Shown one piece after another: positions 26,309-36,899 of a stretch of DNA of 64,000 nucleotides. The stretch's first letter is position 1; every line of letters starts with the position of its first letter. The stretch covers positions 3,340,392 to 3,404,391 of the forward strand of contig NZ_CP077639.1 in the NCBI RefSeq assembly GCF_019056395.1, in the 5' to 3' direction. Origin of the DNA: Terribacillus sp. DMT04 (lineage in GTDB: Bacteria; Bacillota; Bacilli; Bacillales; Amphibacillaceae). Under the pieces are notes generated by a model. It did no database searches and was not told where the DNA came from. It was given only the letters and a program-made list of their open reading frames with translations. Position numbers and translations under genes: made by a program.

Positions 26309-26540
26309 TAGATAGACCTAATCCTAGCTAAGTATCCGCTTTCAGTATGTTATCCACTTTTAATGTGTACAACCTGTGGACAAGTTCCTTATACACAGTA
26401 TTCCACATACTATAAACAAATTATCCACACACTTATACACATATACACAATCGCAATTCTTTATTTAGTGATAAGAATACTTGTTCGCTACCAAATAGAG
26501 TATCTTATCCTCACTGAATCCACAAGTTGTGCATAACTAA

Positions 26541-26567
26541 AAAAGCAGCCGCGAATGGCTGCTTTTA
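26541..26567 (-). terminator. terminator of the wal-htrC operon
   Basis: AAAAGCAGCC pairs with GGCTGCTTTT around a 6-base loop, at the htrC stop codon; on the minus strand it is followed by a T run. Confidence 0.9.
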
Positions 26568-27776
26568 CTGCTCTTGTTCACTTAGAGTGACTGTTGTTTC
26601 TCCACGCTGCCCATCACGATAATACGTGACTTTCATTTTGTCTCCTATTTGCTTTTCCTCATATAGATGCTTTCGTAACGCTGTCATATCCTTGATTGCC
26701 TGGCCATCAAGTTCCGTAATAACATCCAGTTCTTGCAGCCCGCTTTGCTGAGCAGGAGATGACGGTACCAGACTCCAAATATATACACCATTCTCGATAT
26801 CTTCCGGCAAACCTAGATGTCCTGTTCTTTCTCCAGCCGGAATCTCATTCAAAGAATAAGCCTCCACACCTAAATATGGACGTTTCACTTGGCCATTCTG
26901 CTCGAGCTGTTCCATGACAGGTACCGCTGAATCTACAGGAATAGCAAATCCAATTCCTTCAACGGATGATTCTGCAATCTTCATGGAATTGATTCCAATT
27001 AGCTGACCTGCCATGTTAATAAGTGCTCCGCCGCTGTTACCTGGGTTAATGGCTGCGTCTGTTTGCATCACGTCTGCCTGCCAATCAGATCTGCCATCTC
27101 CATTGAAATCCTGCGGAACAGTACGATTGATACCGCTGATAATTCCTTGTGTAACGGAACCAGAGAAACCTAGCGGATCACCGATAGCAATGACAGGTTC
27201 ACCTGTTTTAACAGAAGAGGAATCCCCAATTTCAATTACCTTTTCCACGCGGGAAGCGTCCATCTCCAGCACTGCTAAGTCGGTAAAAACATCACTGCCT
27301 AGTAATTCAGCAGAGATCTCTGCGCCATTATGCAAAACAACATCCACATCTGTTGCCCCTTCGACAACATGATGATTGGTCACCACATAAGCTTTGTTTC
27401 CTTGTTTTTTATAAATAACACCAGAACCGCTTCCTGCAGTACTTTCTTCTTGAGAAAACAAAGCATCTCCTTGCTGAAGATTAACAACCCCTACAACTGC
27501 TGGAGATGTTTCCTCCACAATGTCGGTAATACCTGATTGAACATCAACACTTACATTCTGCAAACCAGTATCTTGATTCGTATCAGACACTTGCTGCACA
27601 GTTCCCTCTTGCTGCGACTGTGATTGATTGTTCATTGTCATACCATTTTGATCAAGTCCATACGCAACAAGCAATACAATACCAGCACCGATAATACCGC
27701 CTAAAATAGCTGGCAGCAGCCAATTTGGGCGCTTCGGCTTTTTCGGTTCTTTGTGTTGATCATCAAAGTAATCCAT
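26565..27776 (-). CDS. htrC: membrane-anchored serine protease, HtrA family (HtrC)
   Basis: A 403-residue protease. It has one transmembrane helix at about residues 20-42, a trypsin-like domain with triad His (VTNHHVVEG), Asp (TDLAVLEMD) and Ser (GNSGGAL), and a C-terminal PDZ domain (about 295-395; LQELDVITELDGQ). It degrades misfolded proteins outside the membrane. As in other Bacillaceae, it is the last gene of the walRKHIJ operon. The rlmH gene usually found downstream is absent here. Confidence 0.94.
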   Translation of the reverse strand: MDYFDDQHKEPKKPKRPNWLLPAILGGIIGAGIVLLVAYGLDQNGMTMNNQSQSQQEGTVQQVSDTNQDTGLQNVSVDVQSGITDIVEETSPAVVGVVNLQQGDALFSQEESTAGSGSGVIYKKQGNKAYVVTNHHVVEGATDVDVVLHNGAEISAELLGSDVFTDLAVLEMDASRVEKVIEIGDSSSVKTGEPVIAIGDPLGFSGSVTQGIISGINRTVPQDFNGDGRSDWQADVMQTDAAINPGNSGGALINMAGQLIGINSMKIAESSVEGIGFAIPVDSAVPVMEQLEQNGQVKRPYLGVEAYSLNEIPAGERTGHLGLPEDIENGVYIWSLVPSSPAQQSGLQELDVITELDGQAIKDMTALRKHLYEEKQIGDKMKVTYYRDGQRGETTVTLSEQEQ

Positions 27777-27833
27777 ATGAGCCTCCGTTCCTGCATCTTT
27801 TGATATAGTTTATCTTTCCACCGTTTTGGAAAT

Positions 27834-28631
27834 TTAAACTACTTGGAAGAGCGGTGTTGGCATTTTTGGATCTGTATCATGCAGTTCAATATGTTTTGTA
27901 AGGTCAAAGCCTCGTTCCTCTAAGATGTTACCTACTGCAAGACGAGCCAGATCCTTCATGTTATTATCGCGGCTTAAATGCGCAAGATAAATACGCTTTG
28001 TGTTGTTATCAATTAAATCGGTGAGCGCCAAAGCACTATCTTCATTCGACACATGACCTAAATCGCCTAAAATTCTCCGCTTTACGTTCCACGGATAACT
28101 TCCCATCTGCAGCATGCTCACATCGTGATTTGCTTCGAAGATATACGCATCAGCCTTCTCCACAATTCCCTTCACTCGTTCTGAGACATAGCCAGTATCT
28201 GTCACTAAGGCGACTTTCTTTCCTTCATGATGAAATGTGTAAAACATCGGTTCAGCCGCATCATGGGAAACACCGAAGGACTGAACATCCAGATCACCAA
28301 ATGTTTTTGTCTCCTCCATTTGGAAGACAAACTTATGATCTAATGGTATCTTTCCGATGCTATTCTCCATCGCTTTCCACGTCTTTTCATTCGCATAGAT
28401 TGGTAAATCAAATTTCCGTGCTGCCACACCTAATCCTTTTATATGATCACTATGCTCGTGCGTGACCAGAATCTTTGTGAGCGAAGCCGGATCAATCCCC
28501 GTCTCCTCTAATAAACGCTGCAGCTCCTTGCCCGTTAGACCAGCATCCACCAGGATACGCTCTTTTTCTGTTCCGATAAAAAATGCATTACCAGAACTGC
28601 CTGAAGCAAGTACGCTAAAGCTTAATGTCAT
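27834..28631 (-). CDS. walJ: metallo-beta-lactamase-fold exonuclease WalJ (YycJ)
   Basis: A 265-residue MBL-fold protein. The metal ligands are THEHSDH (residues about 58-64) and later Asp/His residues near LVTDTGY and AHLSRDN. The opening [15 protein letters not shown] is typical of YycJ. YycJ has DNA exonuclease activity linked to repair and to coordinating cell division with replication. It is the fifth gene of the Wal operon, directly after walI. Confidence 0.94.
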   Translation of the reverse strand: MTLSFSVLASGSSGNAFFIGTEKERILVDAGLTGKELQRLLEETGIDPASLTKILVTHEHSDHIKGLGVAARKFDLPIYANEKTWKAMENSIGKIPLDHKFVFQMEETKTFGDLDVQSFGVSHDAAEPMFYTFHHEGKKVALVTDTGYVSERVKGIVEKADAYIFEANHDVSMLQMGSYPWNVKRRILGDLGHVSNEDSALALTDLIDNNTKRIYLAHLSRDNNMKDLARLAVGNILEERGFDLTKHIELHDTDPKMPTPLFQVV

Positions 28632-28644
28632 GCTGTTTCACCTC

Positions 28645-29511
28645 TTATTGTGTATCTTCTGTCTCTGTTTCTTTCTCTAAGTCTAAGTTGTTTATAAACG
28701 CTGACTCGGTTTGCTGGCGTATATAGGGATTATTATCTGGAAGCATCAAATAGAAATAATGCTTCGTATTATTAACAGTGATTTTGTAAGCAGGTGTATA
28801 ATTCGGCTTGGATGAAAGTTCAATAATCGGATAGAAGCCTTTCTCTACCTCAATTGTATCCCCGCGTTCAATATACTGCTTTGCTGTCAGCGCCTTCACT
28901 GCCTGTTTCTCTGAATAATGATTCACTTCCCAGCCTTCCTCGTTTTCACTCTTCTTAAAGTTTTCAATATATGTCTGTGTGTAGTCAGTTACATGATAGT
29001 CCTCATTAATTGTTACCATCAGCAAACTGTCTTCACTAAAATAAGTCTGTCCTTTATCGGTTTCTTGAAAGAAAAGCAATTCTTTTCCTTGTCGGCCCCA
29101 GTACGCATAATCTTCTCCATGCAGAACATATTCGTTAACAAAGCTGTTTAAGTCATCAATAGACTCTTTTGTTTCCTTATCAAAAGGCAGCTCAACTGGC
29201 AATTCTACAGGCTCTTCAAATGTTGCAACAAGCTCTGTGCCTGAATTAATGTCAAAGTTTATATTACCCGGAAGCTCTTCCAAATCTTTTGCTTTAAATT
29301 GCATCTTTGTTGCTTCGTACTGCTGATTCGTTTCCGTTTCCTCATCAGAAAGCTCTTGATACCCCTTTACACTTTCTAGTACAGATGCTGTAGATTCTGT
29401 TTCCAGTCCAATTTGTTCCGTCTCTTCCTGCGGAAACAACTGAATAACGAGATAAACATTCAAAACAAGGAAGGCAAGGATAAACGTCAGCTTAATCTTA
29501 TTCCATTGCAT
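28645..29511 (-). CDS. walI: WalK regulator WalI (YycI)
   Basis: A 288-residue bitopic membrane protein: a short cytoplasmic head (MQWNKIK), one helix (about 8-25) and an extracellular domain with two beta-rich repeats. It shares one base with the walH stop (TGATG). With WalH it forms a ternary complex that holds the WalK kinase in check at the septum. Family recognition rests on size, topology and operon position as well as the N-terminal KIKLTFILAFLVLNVYL pattern. Confidence 0.92.
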   Translation of the reverse strand: MQWNKIKLTFILAFLVLNVYLVIQLFPQEETEQIGLETESTASVLESVKGYQELSDEETETNQQYEATKMQFKAKDLEELPGNINFDINSGTELVATFEEPVELPVELPFDKETKESIDDLNSFVNEYVLHGEDYAYWGRQGKELLFFQETDKGQTYFSEDSLLMVTINEDYHVTDYTQTYIENFKKSENEEGWEVNHYSEKQAVKALTAKQYIERGDTIEVEKGFYPIIELSSKPNYTPAYKITVNNTKHYFYLMLPDNNPYIRQQTESAFINNLDLEKETETEDTQ

Positions 29512-30803
29512 CAGTCTGTGCCTCCTGCCGTATTGTCCCCTACTTCAATCCATCTTCCATCAACTTCAATATACCAGTATGGTGATAGCTTGTATTTGTA
29601 GATATCTGAATCAAACTCTTCTAACTGATAACCAACTGCAACATCTTGTATGTCACGAGAAATGTAATTATTATCTGAAATCCAATTCTTTACTTCCTGA
29701 GCTGTCAGCGTTTTCTCCCCATCTGGCCGACCTGACGTAGAGCTTATATTAAGCAATGTTCTTTCGTATCTACCAGGCTCAGGGTGACCATACTGCATTT
29801 GGATAGATAAGAGTGACAATTTATTTTGCTGAAATACCGGGTAGCCATCTAGTATCATCCGGAATTCAAACGTGAAATTCCCTTTCCCTGCAACATCATA
29901 TAAACGGAAGTTATTTGTCCAACCTTTATGTGAATTGATCGCATGAATTGCCGCCTGCAGCTGCTCTGCTCTGCTCGCTGCTCTCGTGGAAGAAGTACGA
30001 TTTGTATAATAAGTACCATAGTTTCCGTTATTGCTAAATTTCACAGATTCCAAGCGATTGGAGTCAATGTATTGATCGCCCAATGTGATTGGATCATCTA
30101 AATATATATTTGAAAATTCATCTCTGGACACTGTCTCACTGCGAACAACTCTGTTTTCTATCTGAAGATTTTGCGGCAGATAAATCTGATCCCAAGCATT
30201 AGATTGATTTTCAGCTAATGGTACAGCTGCTAATAAATCTTCCTTATCATTTATAACATCATTTACGCTGTTTACAACGGTTGCCGTGACAACATTTTCT
30301 AGAGGATTATCCAAAGTCTCGTTTAGAAAGATCAGCGTAGTGGTGTTATCATCATTATTGGATAGGTATATTCTTGTGAATTCACCGTTTACCAGACTGC
30401 TTGTATCACTATTTGTCCCTTCTACCTGAAATAAGGTATTCAGCTGCGAATACGAGATTGTTACTGGATATACAAGTTCTATACTCGTATCGGGTATACT
30501 CGATAATTCACTTTGTTTCAGATTAGTCAGCGTCCATTCCGACAATCCATTCACAAAAGCCTCTTCTGTATCGTCTTTTGATGCGAAGACAAAGTGGTTA
30601 TTCTCTTCATTGATATATACGTGGCTCGGTCTTACCAAGTCTGCAAGCTGTTTCTCTGTTCCATCTAAAGTCTGCGGCTCTTCCGTAATTAGATTATCTG
30701 ATTCAAAACCGTTTGACTGAAATGTCCATACAAAAGCTGTTAACACCAAGCTAAGTGCCACAAGAATGACAAGTAAAATTGTATTAAATGTTTCCAGCTT
30801 CAT
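29511..30803 (-). CDS. walH: WalK regulator WalH (YycH)
   Basis: A 430-residue protein with one N-terminal helix (about residues 8-28, TILLVILVALSLVLTAFVWTF in outline) and a large extracellular three-domain body. It overlaps the walK stop by 4 bases and joins walI by a shared base, so the genes are translationally coupled. It acts with WalI to restrain WalK. Divergent in sequence, as is normal for YycH. Confidence 0.92.
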   Translation of the reverse strand: MKLETFNTILLVILVALSLVLTAFVWTFQSNGFESDNLITEEPQTLDGTEKQLADLVRPSHVYINEENNHFVFASKDDTEEAFVNGLSEWTLTNLKQSELSSIPDTSIELVYPVTISYSQLNTLFQVEGTNSDTSSLVNGEFTRIYLSNNDDNTTTLIFLNETLDNPLENVVTATVVNSVNDVINDKEDLLAAVPLAENQSNAWDQIYLPQNLQIENRVVRSETVSRDEFSNIYLDDPITLGDQYIDSNRLESVKFSNNGNYGTYYTNRTSSTRAASRAEQLQAAIHAINSHKGWTNNFRLYDVAGKGNFTFEFRMILDGYPVFQQNKLSLLSIQMQYGHPEPGRYERTLLNISSTSGRPDGEKTLTAQEVKNWISDNNYISRDIQDVAVGYQLEEFDSDIYKYKLSPYWYIEVDGRWIEVGDNTAGGTD

Positions 30804-32650
30804 CGCAGCTCACCCCTTTTCCGATTAAGCGGAATGGTGAAGAGCACAGTTGTACCTCTTCCTTCCTTGCTTTCAGCCCAAATCACCCCGTGGTGCGCAT
30901 CAACAAGATCTTTCGCAATCGCTAAACCTAGTCCAGTACCACCTAGTTTACGTGTACGTGCTTTGTCTGTTCGGTAAAAACGCTCGAATATCTTGTCTAG
31001 TTTTTCATGCGCAATACCCATTCCTTCGTCAGAAATGCTGATGAGAAGCTTCTGGCTATCCTTACGAAGACGGAAACGAATTGTCCCGCCATCCGGAGAA
31101 TATTTAATCGCGTTACTGATGATATTATCCAGCACTTGCATCATCTTATCTTGATCAACCGATACAATTGCTTCATCCTTCGGCAAATAGCGTTCAAAGT
31201 GAATATCCTCACGCTTGTTCATATCAAATCGGTCAATCACATGATGGAAGAATTCTGTAAAATCGATCCGCTGCCATTCCATCGTATAATTACTGCTATC
31301 CATTCGGGAAAGCTGCAGCAAGTCATTAACAAGACGTATCATTCGATCTGTCTCCTGTTGTGTTACATCAAGGAAGTGAGGGGCAATACCTTCGTCTTTC
31401 CATGCACCATCTGTTAATGCTTCTAAATAACTTCTCATTGTTGTCAGCGGTGTTCGGAGCTCATGAGATACATTGGAAACAAATTCCCGGCGCTCCTGTT
31501 CAATTTGTTCTTGCTCTGTCACATCACTGATTACAGTAATGAATCCGCTAATCTGCTCATATTCATCCTGCACAATCGAAAAATTACAGCGCAGAAGTAG
31601 ATATTGATCATCATCACTCATATCAATAATAATGGAGCCTGTTTCTTGTATTTCTGTTATATCAACTATTTTTTCATTTAAGTTTAAAACCTCAATTAGA
31701 AATTGTCCGCGAACTTCTTCCGCACTGCGCCCAATCAGACTTTCTGCTGGCGCATTCATCAAGGTGATTGCTCCATTCCTGTCTGTTGCGATAACGCCAT
31801 CTGACATATGGGAAAGCACGGAACTCAGCTTTCTGCGCTCGCCTTCTGTGCGCATATGTGCCTGCCGCAGTTCATCGTTCATATGATTAAACGTACGAGC
31901 AAGCTGTCCAATTTCATCTTCACCATATACATTCACTCGTTTTGAAAAATCCCCTGTAGCCATAACACGTGCTTGCTTTTGCATCTCTTTAATTGGCTTC
32001 GTTATTGCCCGGGCAATGAGAATTCCTAAAACGGCAGCAAATATCAATGCGATAAAGGTTGCTTGCAAGAAGATAATATTTGTACTCTTCAACTGACTAT
32101 ATACATCTTCTATTGATTTACGTACATAGATAATGCCGAGTAATTCCTCTTCTCCATTACTGCCTGTCCTCATTATTTCATCATAATATCGAAGCGTGCG
32201 ATCACCGGTTTCTTCATCAATAACGATATTCGGTTGCTCTGAAGAAGGAAGAATACCATTATTGGTGATGGCCTGAATAATATTACTTTCTATTACACGA
32301 GCTCCTACCAAGTCCTGGCCGCCAGGTTCACTCGTACCTACCAGCTGTCTCTGGTTATCAATTACTTGTATTTTTGTATTATCCCCGTCGGAATAATTGA
32401 CGAGCAGATCGGCAATATCTTCTTCTAAAGTTGGATCAGTAGGAGATCTTTCCTCTTCAAATTCCTGGACTAACGATTGATTCAGCCACTCAATATTGGA
32501 CTCAAGTGAGACTCTGGTATTTTTAATAAGCTGATTCTCTAAGCTATTTGTAAAAAAGACGCCGATTAGCAAAAGTGCGATAATCAGCAGCAAAATATAA
32601 ACCAGAACCAATTTCAGGCTCACCGATCGAAAGAAGCCTATTTTATTCAT
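30800..32650 (-). CDS. walK: essential sensor histidine kinase WalK (YycG)
   Basis: The 616-residue kinase has helices near residues 13-33 and 183-203 flanking an extracellular Cache-like domain. HAMP (about 205-257), PAS (265-370), HisKA with SNVSHELRTPLTT, and HATPase (N box NIISNAIKYSP, G2 GGTGLGLAI) follow. It controls cell-wall hydrolase genes through WalR. Length and domain order match the B. subtilis protein (611). It follows walR by 5 bases. Confidence 0.96.
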   Translation of the reverse strand: MNKIGFFRSVSLKLVLVYILLLIIALLLIGVFFTNSLENQLIKNTRVSLESNIEWLNQSLVQEFEEERSPTDPTLEEDIADLLVNYSDGDNTKIQVIDNQRQLVGTSEPGGQDLVGARVIESNIIQAITNNGILPSSEQPNIVIDEETGDRTLRYYDEIMRTGSNGEEELLGIIYVRKSIEDVYSQLKSTNIIFLQATFIALIFAAVLGILIARAITKPIKEMQKQARVMATGDFSKRVNVYGEDEIGQLARTFNHMNDELRQAHMRTEGERRKLSSVLSHMSDGVIATDRNGAITLMNAPAESLIGRSAEEVRGQFLIEVLNLNEKIVDITEIQETGSIIIDMSDDDQYLLLRCNFSIVQDEYEQISGFITVISDVTEQEQIEQERREFVSNVSHELRTPLTTMRSYLEALTDGAWKDEGIAPHFLDVTQQETDRMIRLVNDLLQLSRMDSSNYTMEWQRIDFTEFFHHVIDRFDMNKREDIHFERYLPKDEAIVSVDQDKMMQVLDNIISNAIKYSPDGGTIRFRLRKDSQKLLISISDEGMGIAHEKLDKIFERFYRTDKARTRKLGGTGLGLAIAKDLVDAHHGVIWAESKEGRGTTVLFTIPLNRKRGELR

Positions 32651-32655
32651 TGCTA

Positions 32656-33360
32656 TTACTCCTGTTCAGGGCTGCGAAGATAATATCCTACACCCCTTCT
32701 TGTAATAATCCAAAGCGGGCTGCTTGGATTGTCTTCGATCTTCTCACGGAGACGGCGAACGGTTACATCAACTGTACGGACATCGCCAAAGTAATCATAC
32801 CCCCATACCGTTTCTAACAAATGTTCACGTGTCATTACTTGTCCGCTGTGACGCGCCAAGTAATGGAGCAATTCAAACTCCCGGTGTGTTAATTCCACTT
32901 GCACGCCATCATTTGTGACTGTGTAAGCTTCTGGGTGAATAACAAGTTTTCCGATCTCGATATCTTTGTTTTCCTTGCTGTCTTCTTCTGGTATTTGTGC
33001 CTGTCTGCGAAGATTCGCTTTCACACGTGCAATTACTTCTCGGTTACTGAACGGCTTTGTGACATAGTCATCTGCACCAAGTTCCAGACCAAGCACCTTA
33101 TCAATCTCTGCATCCTTGGCTGTCAGCATGATGATTGGCATATTGTGCGTCTTACGTACTTCCCGGCATACTTCATTACCATCTTTATTCGGCAGCATAA
33201 TATCCAATAAAATCAAATCTGGATTCTCCTGCTGTACGAGTTCAACAGCCTCGTCACCGTCATAGGCACAGACTACCTCGTATCCTTCTTTTTCTAAGTT
33301 GAATTTCAATATATCAGCGATTGGTTTCTCGTCATCGACCACTAGTATCTTATGGTTCAT
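32656..33360 (-). CDS. walR: essential response regulator WalR (YycF)
   Basis: A 234-residue OmpR-family regulator. The receiver has ILVVDDE, phospho-acceptor Asp53 ([11 protein letters not shown]) and Lys in DDYVTKPFS; the winged helix ends [11 protein letters not shown]. It is near-identical in layout to B. subtilis WalR (235 residues). It heads the walRKHIJ-htrC operon and governs peptidoglycan turnover genes. Confidence 0.97.
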   Translation of the reverse strand: MNHKILVVDDEKPIADILKFNLEKEGYEVVCAYDGDEAVELVQQENPDLILLDIMLPNKDGNEVCREVRKTHNMPIIMLTAKDAEIDKVLGLELGADDYVTKPFSNREVIARVKANLRRQAQIPEEDSKENKDIEIGKLVIHPEAYTVTNDGVQVELTHREFELLHYLARHSGQVMTREHLLETVWGYDYFGDVRTVDVTVRRLREKIEDNPSSPLWIITRRGVGYYLRSPEQE

Positions 33361-33507
33361 CGTATTCCCACGCTTTCTCGTATAATTTTTATCTAAATGA
33401 ATTACTTTTTCTTTATTAGTTTAGTTTGTGCATACTATTTCTATTTTACAGCAATTCGCAGAAAATGTCTTTGTACGGGGGGTCTCATGGGGTTATTTGG
33501 AAGTAAA

Positions 33508-33538
33508 AAGAAAAACCGCCCAACAGGACGATTTCTCA
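33508..33538 (-). terminator. terminator after purA
   Basis: On the minus strand AAATCGTCC pairs with GGGCGGTTT (two G-U pairs) around TGTT, followed by TTTTTC. It lies 3' of purA and upstream of walR. Confidence 0.7.
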
Positions 33539-33544
33539 TTTATC

Positions 33545-34904
<1,360 letters not shown>

Positions 34905-34910
34905 TGATAC

Positions 34911-34951
34911 ATCCGAACAATTATTCACTACCCACCATATTCGTTCGTTAA
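34911..34951 (-). promoter_or_regulatory. paired PurBoxes (PurR operator) upstream of purA
   Basis: CGAAC-type motifs face each other: AACGAACGAAT near 34939-34950 on the minus strand and ATTGTTCGGAT near 34911-34921. The inverted arrangement, with about 17 bases between, is the known PurR operator layout. It lies just upstream of the -35 box. Confidence 0.65.
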
Positions 34952-34983
34952 AAAACGCCCTATCATCTGATAAGGCGTTTTTA
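34951..34983 (-). terminator. terminator of the helicase transcript
   Basis: AAAAACGCC pairs with GGCGTTTTT and encloses TATCA/TGATA; the T run follows on the minus strand. Confidence 0.9.
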
Positions 34984-36351
34984 TTATGCAGGTGGTATAT
35001 CACTTTCCGAATATCGGTGATCTAAATCTACGAATTTATTGTATTCTTTTACGAATGCCAGCTCAACTGTCCCAACTGGGCCGTTACGCTGCTTAGCAAG
35101 AATAATTTCAATGATATTCTGTTTCTCTGATTCTTTGTCGTAATAATCGTCTCGATAGAGGAAGCCAACAATATCGGCATCCTGCTCAATACTTCCGGAT
35201 TCACGTAAATCGGACATCATTGGACGCTTATCTTGACGCTGCTCTACTCCGCGGGAAAGCTGAGATAAAGCAATTACCGGAACTTCTAATTCACGCGCTA
35301 AAGCTTTCAGGGAACGGGAGATTTCCGATACTTCCTGCTGACGGTTTTCGCCTTTTCCTGAGCTAGAACCCGCAATGAGCTGCAAGTAATCAATCAGAAT
35401 CATCCCGATGCCGCCTTCCTGCTTTAGACGGCGGCACTTTGATCGAATATCACTTACACGAATACCGGGAGTATCATCAATATATACACCCGCATTGGAC
35501 AAGCTTCCCATTGCCATGGTGAGCTTAGCCCAATCTTCTTCCTGCAAGCTTCCTGTACGCAATCGCTGTGCGTCAATATTTCCCTCGGCACAAAGCATAC
35601 GAGAAACAAGCTGCTCCGCTCCCATCTCTAAGCTGAAAATTGCTACATTCTCTCCTGCGTGGATGGAAACATTTTGTGCAATATTCAAAGCAAAGGCTGT
35701 CTTACCAACCGACGGACGGGCAGCAATGATGATTAAATCATTGCGCTGAAATCCTGATGTCATCTTGTCCAAATCCCGATAACCTGTTGGAATACCTGTT
35801 ACGGAAGCACTTTGATGGTGCAGTTTTTCGATATTATCATAAACATCGATTAAAACATCTTTAATATTTTGGAAAGCACCGGAATTCTTACGTCCGGAAA
35901 CTTCCATGATCGTTTTCTCCGCTTCATTCAGGACATCTTCTACTTCGTCTTCTTTCGCATAGCTTGATGTCACAATATCTGTAGCAGAGCGGATTAAACG
36001 ACGTAATAAAGCTTTCTCAGCAACAATTTTACTATAATAATCAATATTTGCTGCTGTCGGAACGGCATTTGCTAGATCGCTGAGATATGATACTCCGCCG
36101 ACCTCCTCCAACAGTTTTGCATTTGCAAGTGCAGTGGTGACAGTTACCAAATCAACTGGCTCACCTCTGTCAGACAAGCGCATCATTGCATCGAAAATGC
36201 GCTGGTGGCTGGCTCTGTAGAAATCGTCAGCGATTAACTGTTCGGAAGCTCTGGACAGTGCTTCTGGTTCTAAGAAAATTGCACCAATCACCGCTTGCTC
36301 TGCTTCTATATTATGTGGAGGGGTCCGGTCATTCCAGACTTCTTCCATCAT
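34984..36351 (-). CDS. dnaB: replicative DNA helicase (DnaB family; dnaC in B. subtilis)
   Basis: A 455-residue hexameric helicase. The N-terminal domain begins PPHNIEAEQAVIGAIFLE; the RecA-like domain carries Walker A (ARPSVGKTAFAL), Walker B (MILIDYLQLI) and the arginine-finger region (SDLRESGSIEQDADI). It unwinds DNA ahead of the replisome. Two adjacent ATGs (36351, 36348) are possible after GGGGG. It has its own promoter in the gap from rplI. Confidence 0.97.
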   Translation of the reverse strand: MMEEVWNDRTPPHNIEAEQAVIGAIFLEPEALSRASEQLIADDFYRASHQRIFDAMMRLSDRGEPVDLVTVTTALANAKLLEEVGGVSYLSDLANAVPTAANIDYYSKIVAEKALLRRLIRSATDIVTSSYAKEDEVEDVLNEAEKTIMEVSGRKNSGAFQNIKDVLIDVYDNIEKLHHQSASVTGIPTGYRDLDKMTSGFQRNDLIIIAARPSVGKTAFALNIAQNVSIHAGENVAIFSLEMGAEQLVSRMLCAEGNIDAQRLRTGSLQEEDWAKLTMAMGSLSNAGVYIDDTPGIRVSDIRSKCRRLKQEGGIGMILIDYLQLIAGSSSGKGENRQQEVSEISRSLKALARELEVPVIALSQLSRGVEQRQDKRPMMSDLRESGSIEQDADIVGFLYRDDYYDKESEKQNIIEIILAKQRNGPVGTVELAFVKEYNKFVDLDHRYSESDIPPA

Positions 36352-36380
36352 GATTCCCCCATTTCTGGCATACTGCTTTT

Positions 36381-36420
36381 ATTGTACCGAAATATCCCCC
36401 TTTTGTGTCAAAAGGGGGAT
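36381..36420 (-). promoter_or_regulatory. helicase promoter with a palindrome covering the -35 box
   Basis: Minus-strand -35 TTGACA (36406-36411) and -10 TACAAT (36381-36386) are 19 bases apart. The -35 hexamer lies inside a perfect 11-bp palindrome (ATCCCCCTTTT at 36394-36404 and AAAAGGGGGAT at 36410-36420 on the plus strand). Without a T tail it is a poor terminator, so it may be an operator. Confidence 0.5.
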
Positions 36421-36452
36421 GAAAAGCTATTGGTATTTTGCTGGAAAAATTA

Positions 36453-36899
36453 TTATTGCTCGCTAATATGAACTTTAATTTTACCGGTTACTTCCGGGTG
36501 CAGTTTTACATCCAAGTCACGGTAACCAAGCGCACGAATCGGATCATCTAATTCGATTTTCCGTTTATCGATCTTGATTTTGTGTGTTTTTTTCAGCTCA
36601 TCGGCAATTTGCTTGCTCGTAATTGATCCGAACAAACGGCCGCCTTCTCCGGATTTTGCTTTTACTTCTACAGTAATGCTTGCCAACTTCTCACTTAACT
36701 TCTTCGCATCTTCTACTTCTTGCTGTTCCAGCTGCTGCTGTTTATTTTCTTTTGCTTCCTGCACTTTTACATTCCCTTTTGTTGCAGGTGCAGCCAAGTT
36801 ATTTTTAAGCAAGTAATTGCGTGCGTAACCATCTGGCACTTCTTTTACTTGTCCTTTTTTGCCTTTGCCTTTTACATCTTCCGTGAAAATTACTTTCAT
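36453..36899 (-). CDS. rplI: 50S ribosomal protein L9
   Basis: A 148-residue protein opening [21 protein letters not shown], followed by the [16 protein letters not shown] segment of the N-terminal rRNA-binding domain, a long helix and the C-terminal domain ending [18 protein letters not shown]. Its ATG overlaps the gdpP stop by 4 bases, so it is cotranslated with gdpP. Confidence 0.98.
   Translation of the reverse strand: MKVIFTEDVKGKGKKGQVKEVPDGYARNYLLKNNLAAPATKGNVKVQEAKENKQQQLEQQEVEDAKKLSEKLASITVEVKAKSGEGGRLFGSITSKQIADELKKTHKIKIDKRKIELDDPIRALGYRDLDVKLHPEVTGKIKVHISEQ

Larger units (their letters stand above)
26227..26536. other. DnaA-box cluster next to htrC
   Basis: Matches to TTATNCACA occur at 26227-26235, 26389-26397, 26421-26429, 26433-26441 and, inverted, 26528-26536. 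One-mismatch sites lie at 26350-26358, 26375-26383 and 26441-26449. The stretch lies between yhgE and the 3' end of htrC and has no gene. In B. subtilis a DnaA-binding cluster lies near the same htrC/yydA position, which supports a role in binding DnaA away from the origin. Confidence 0.75.

Noticed and set aside
26565..27776. rlmH expected after htrC
   Set aside because: No frame with RlmH features was found next to htrC; it must be elsewhere or outside the window.
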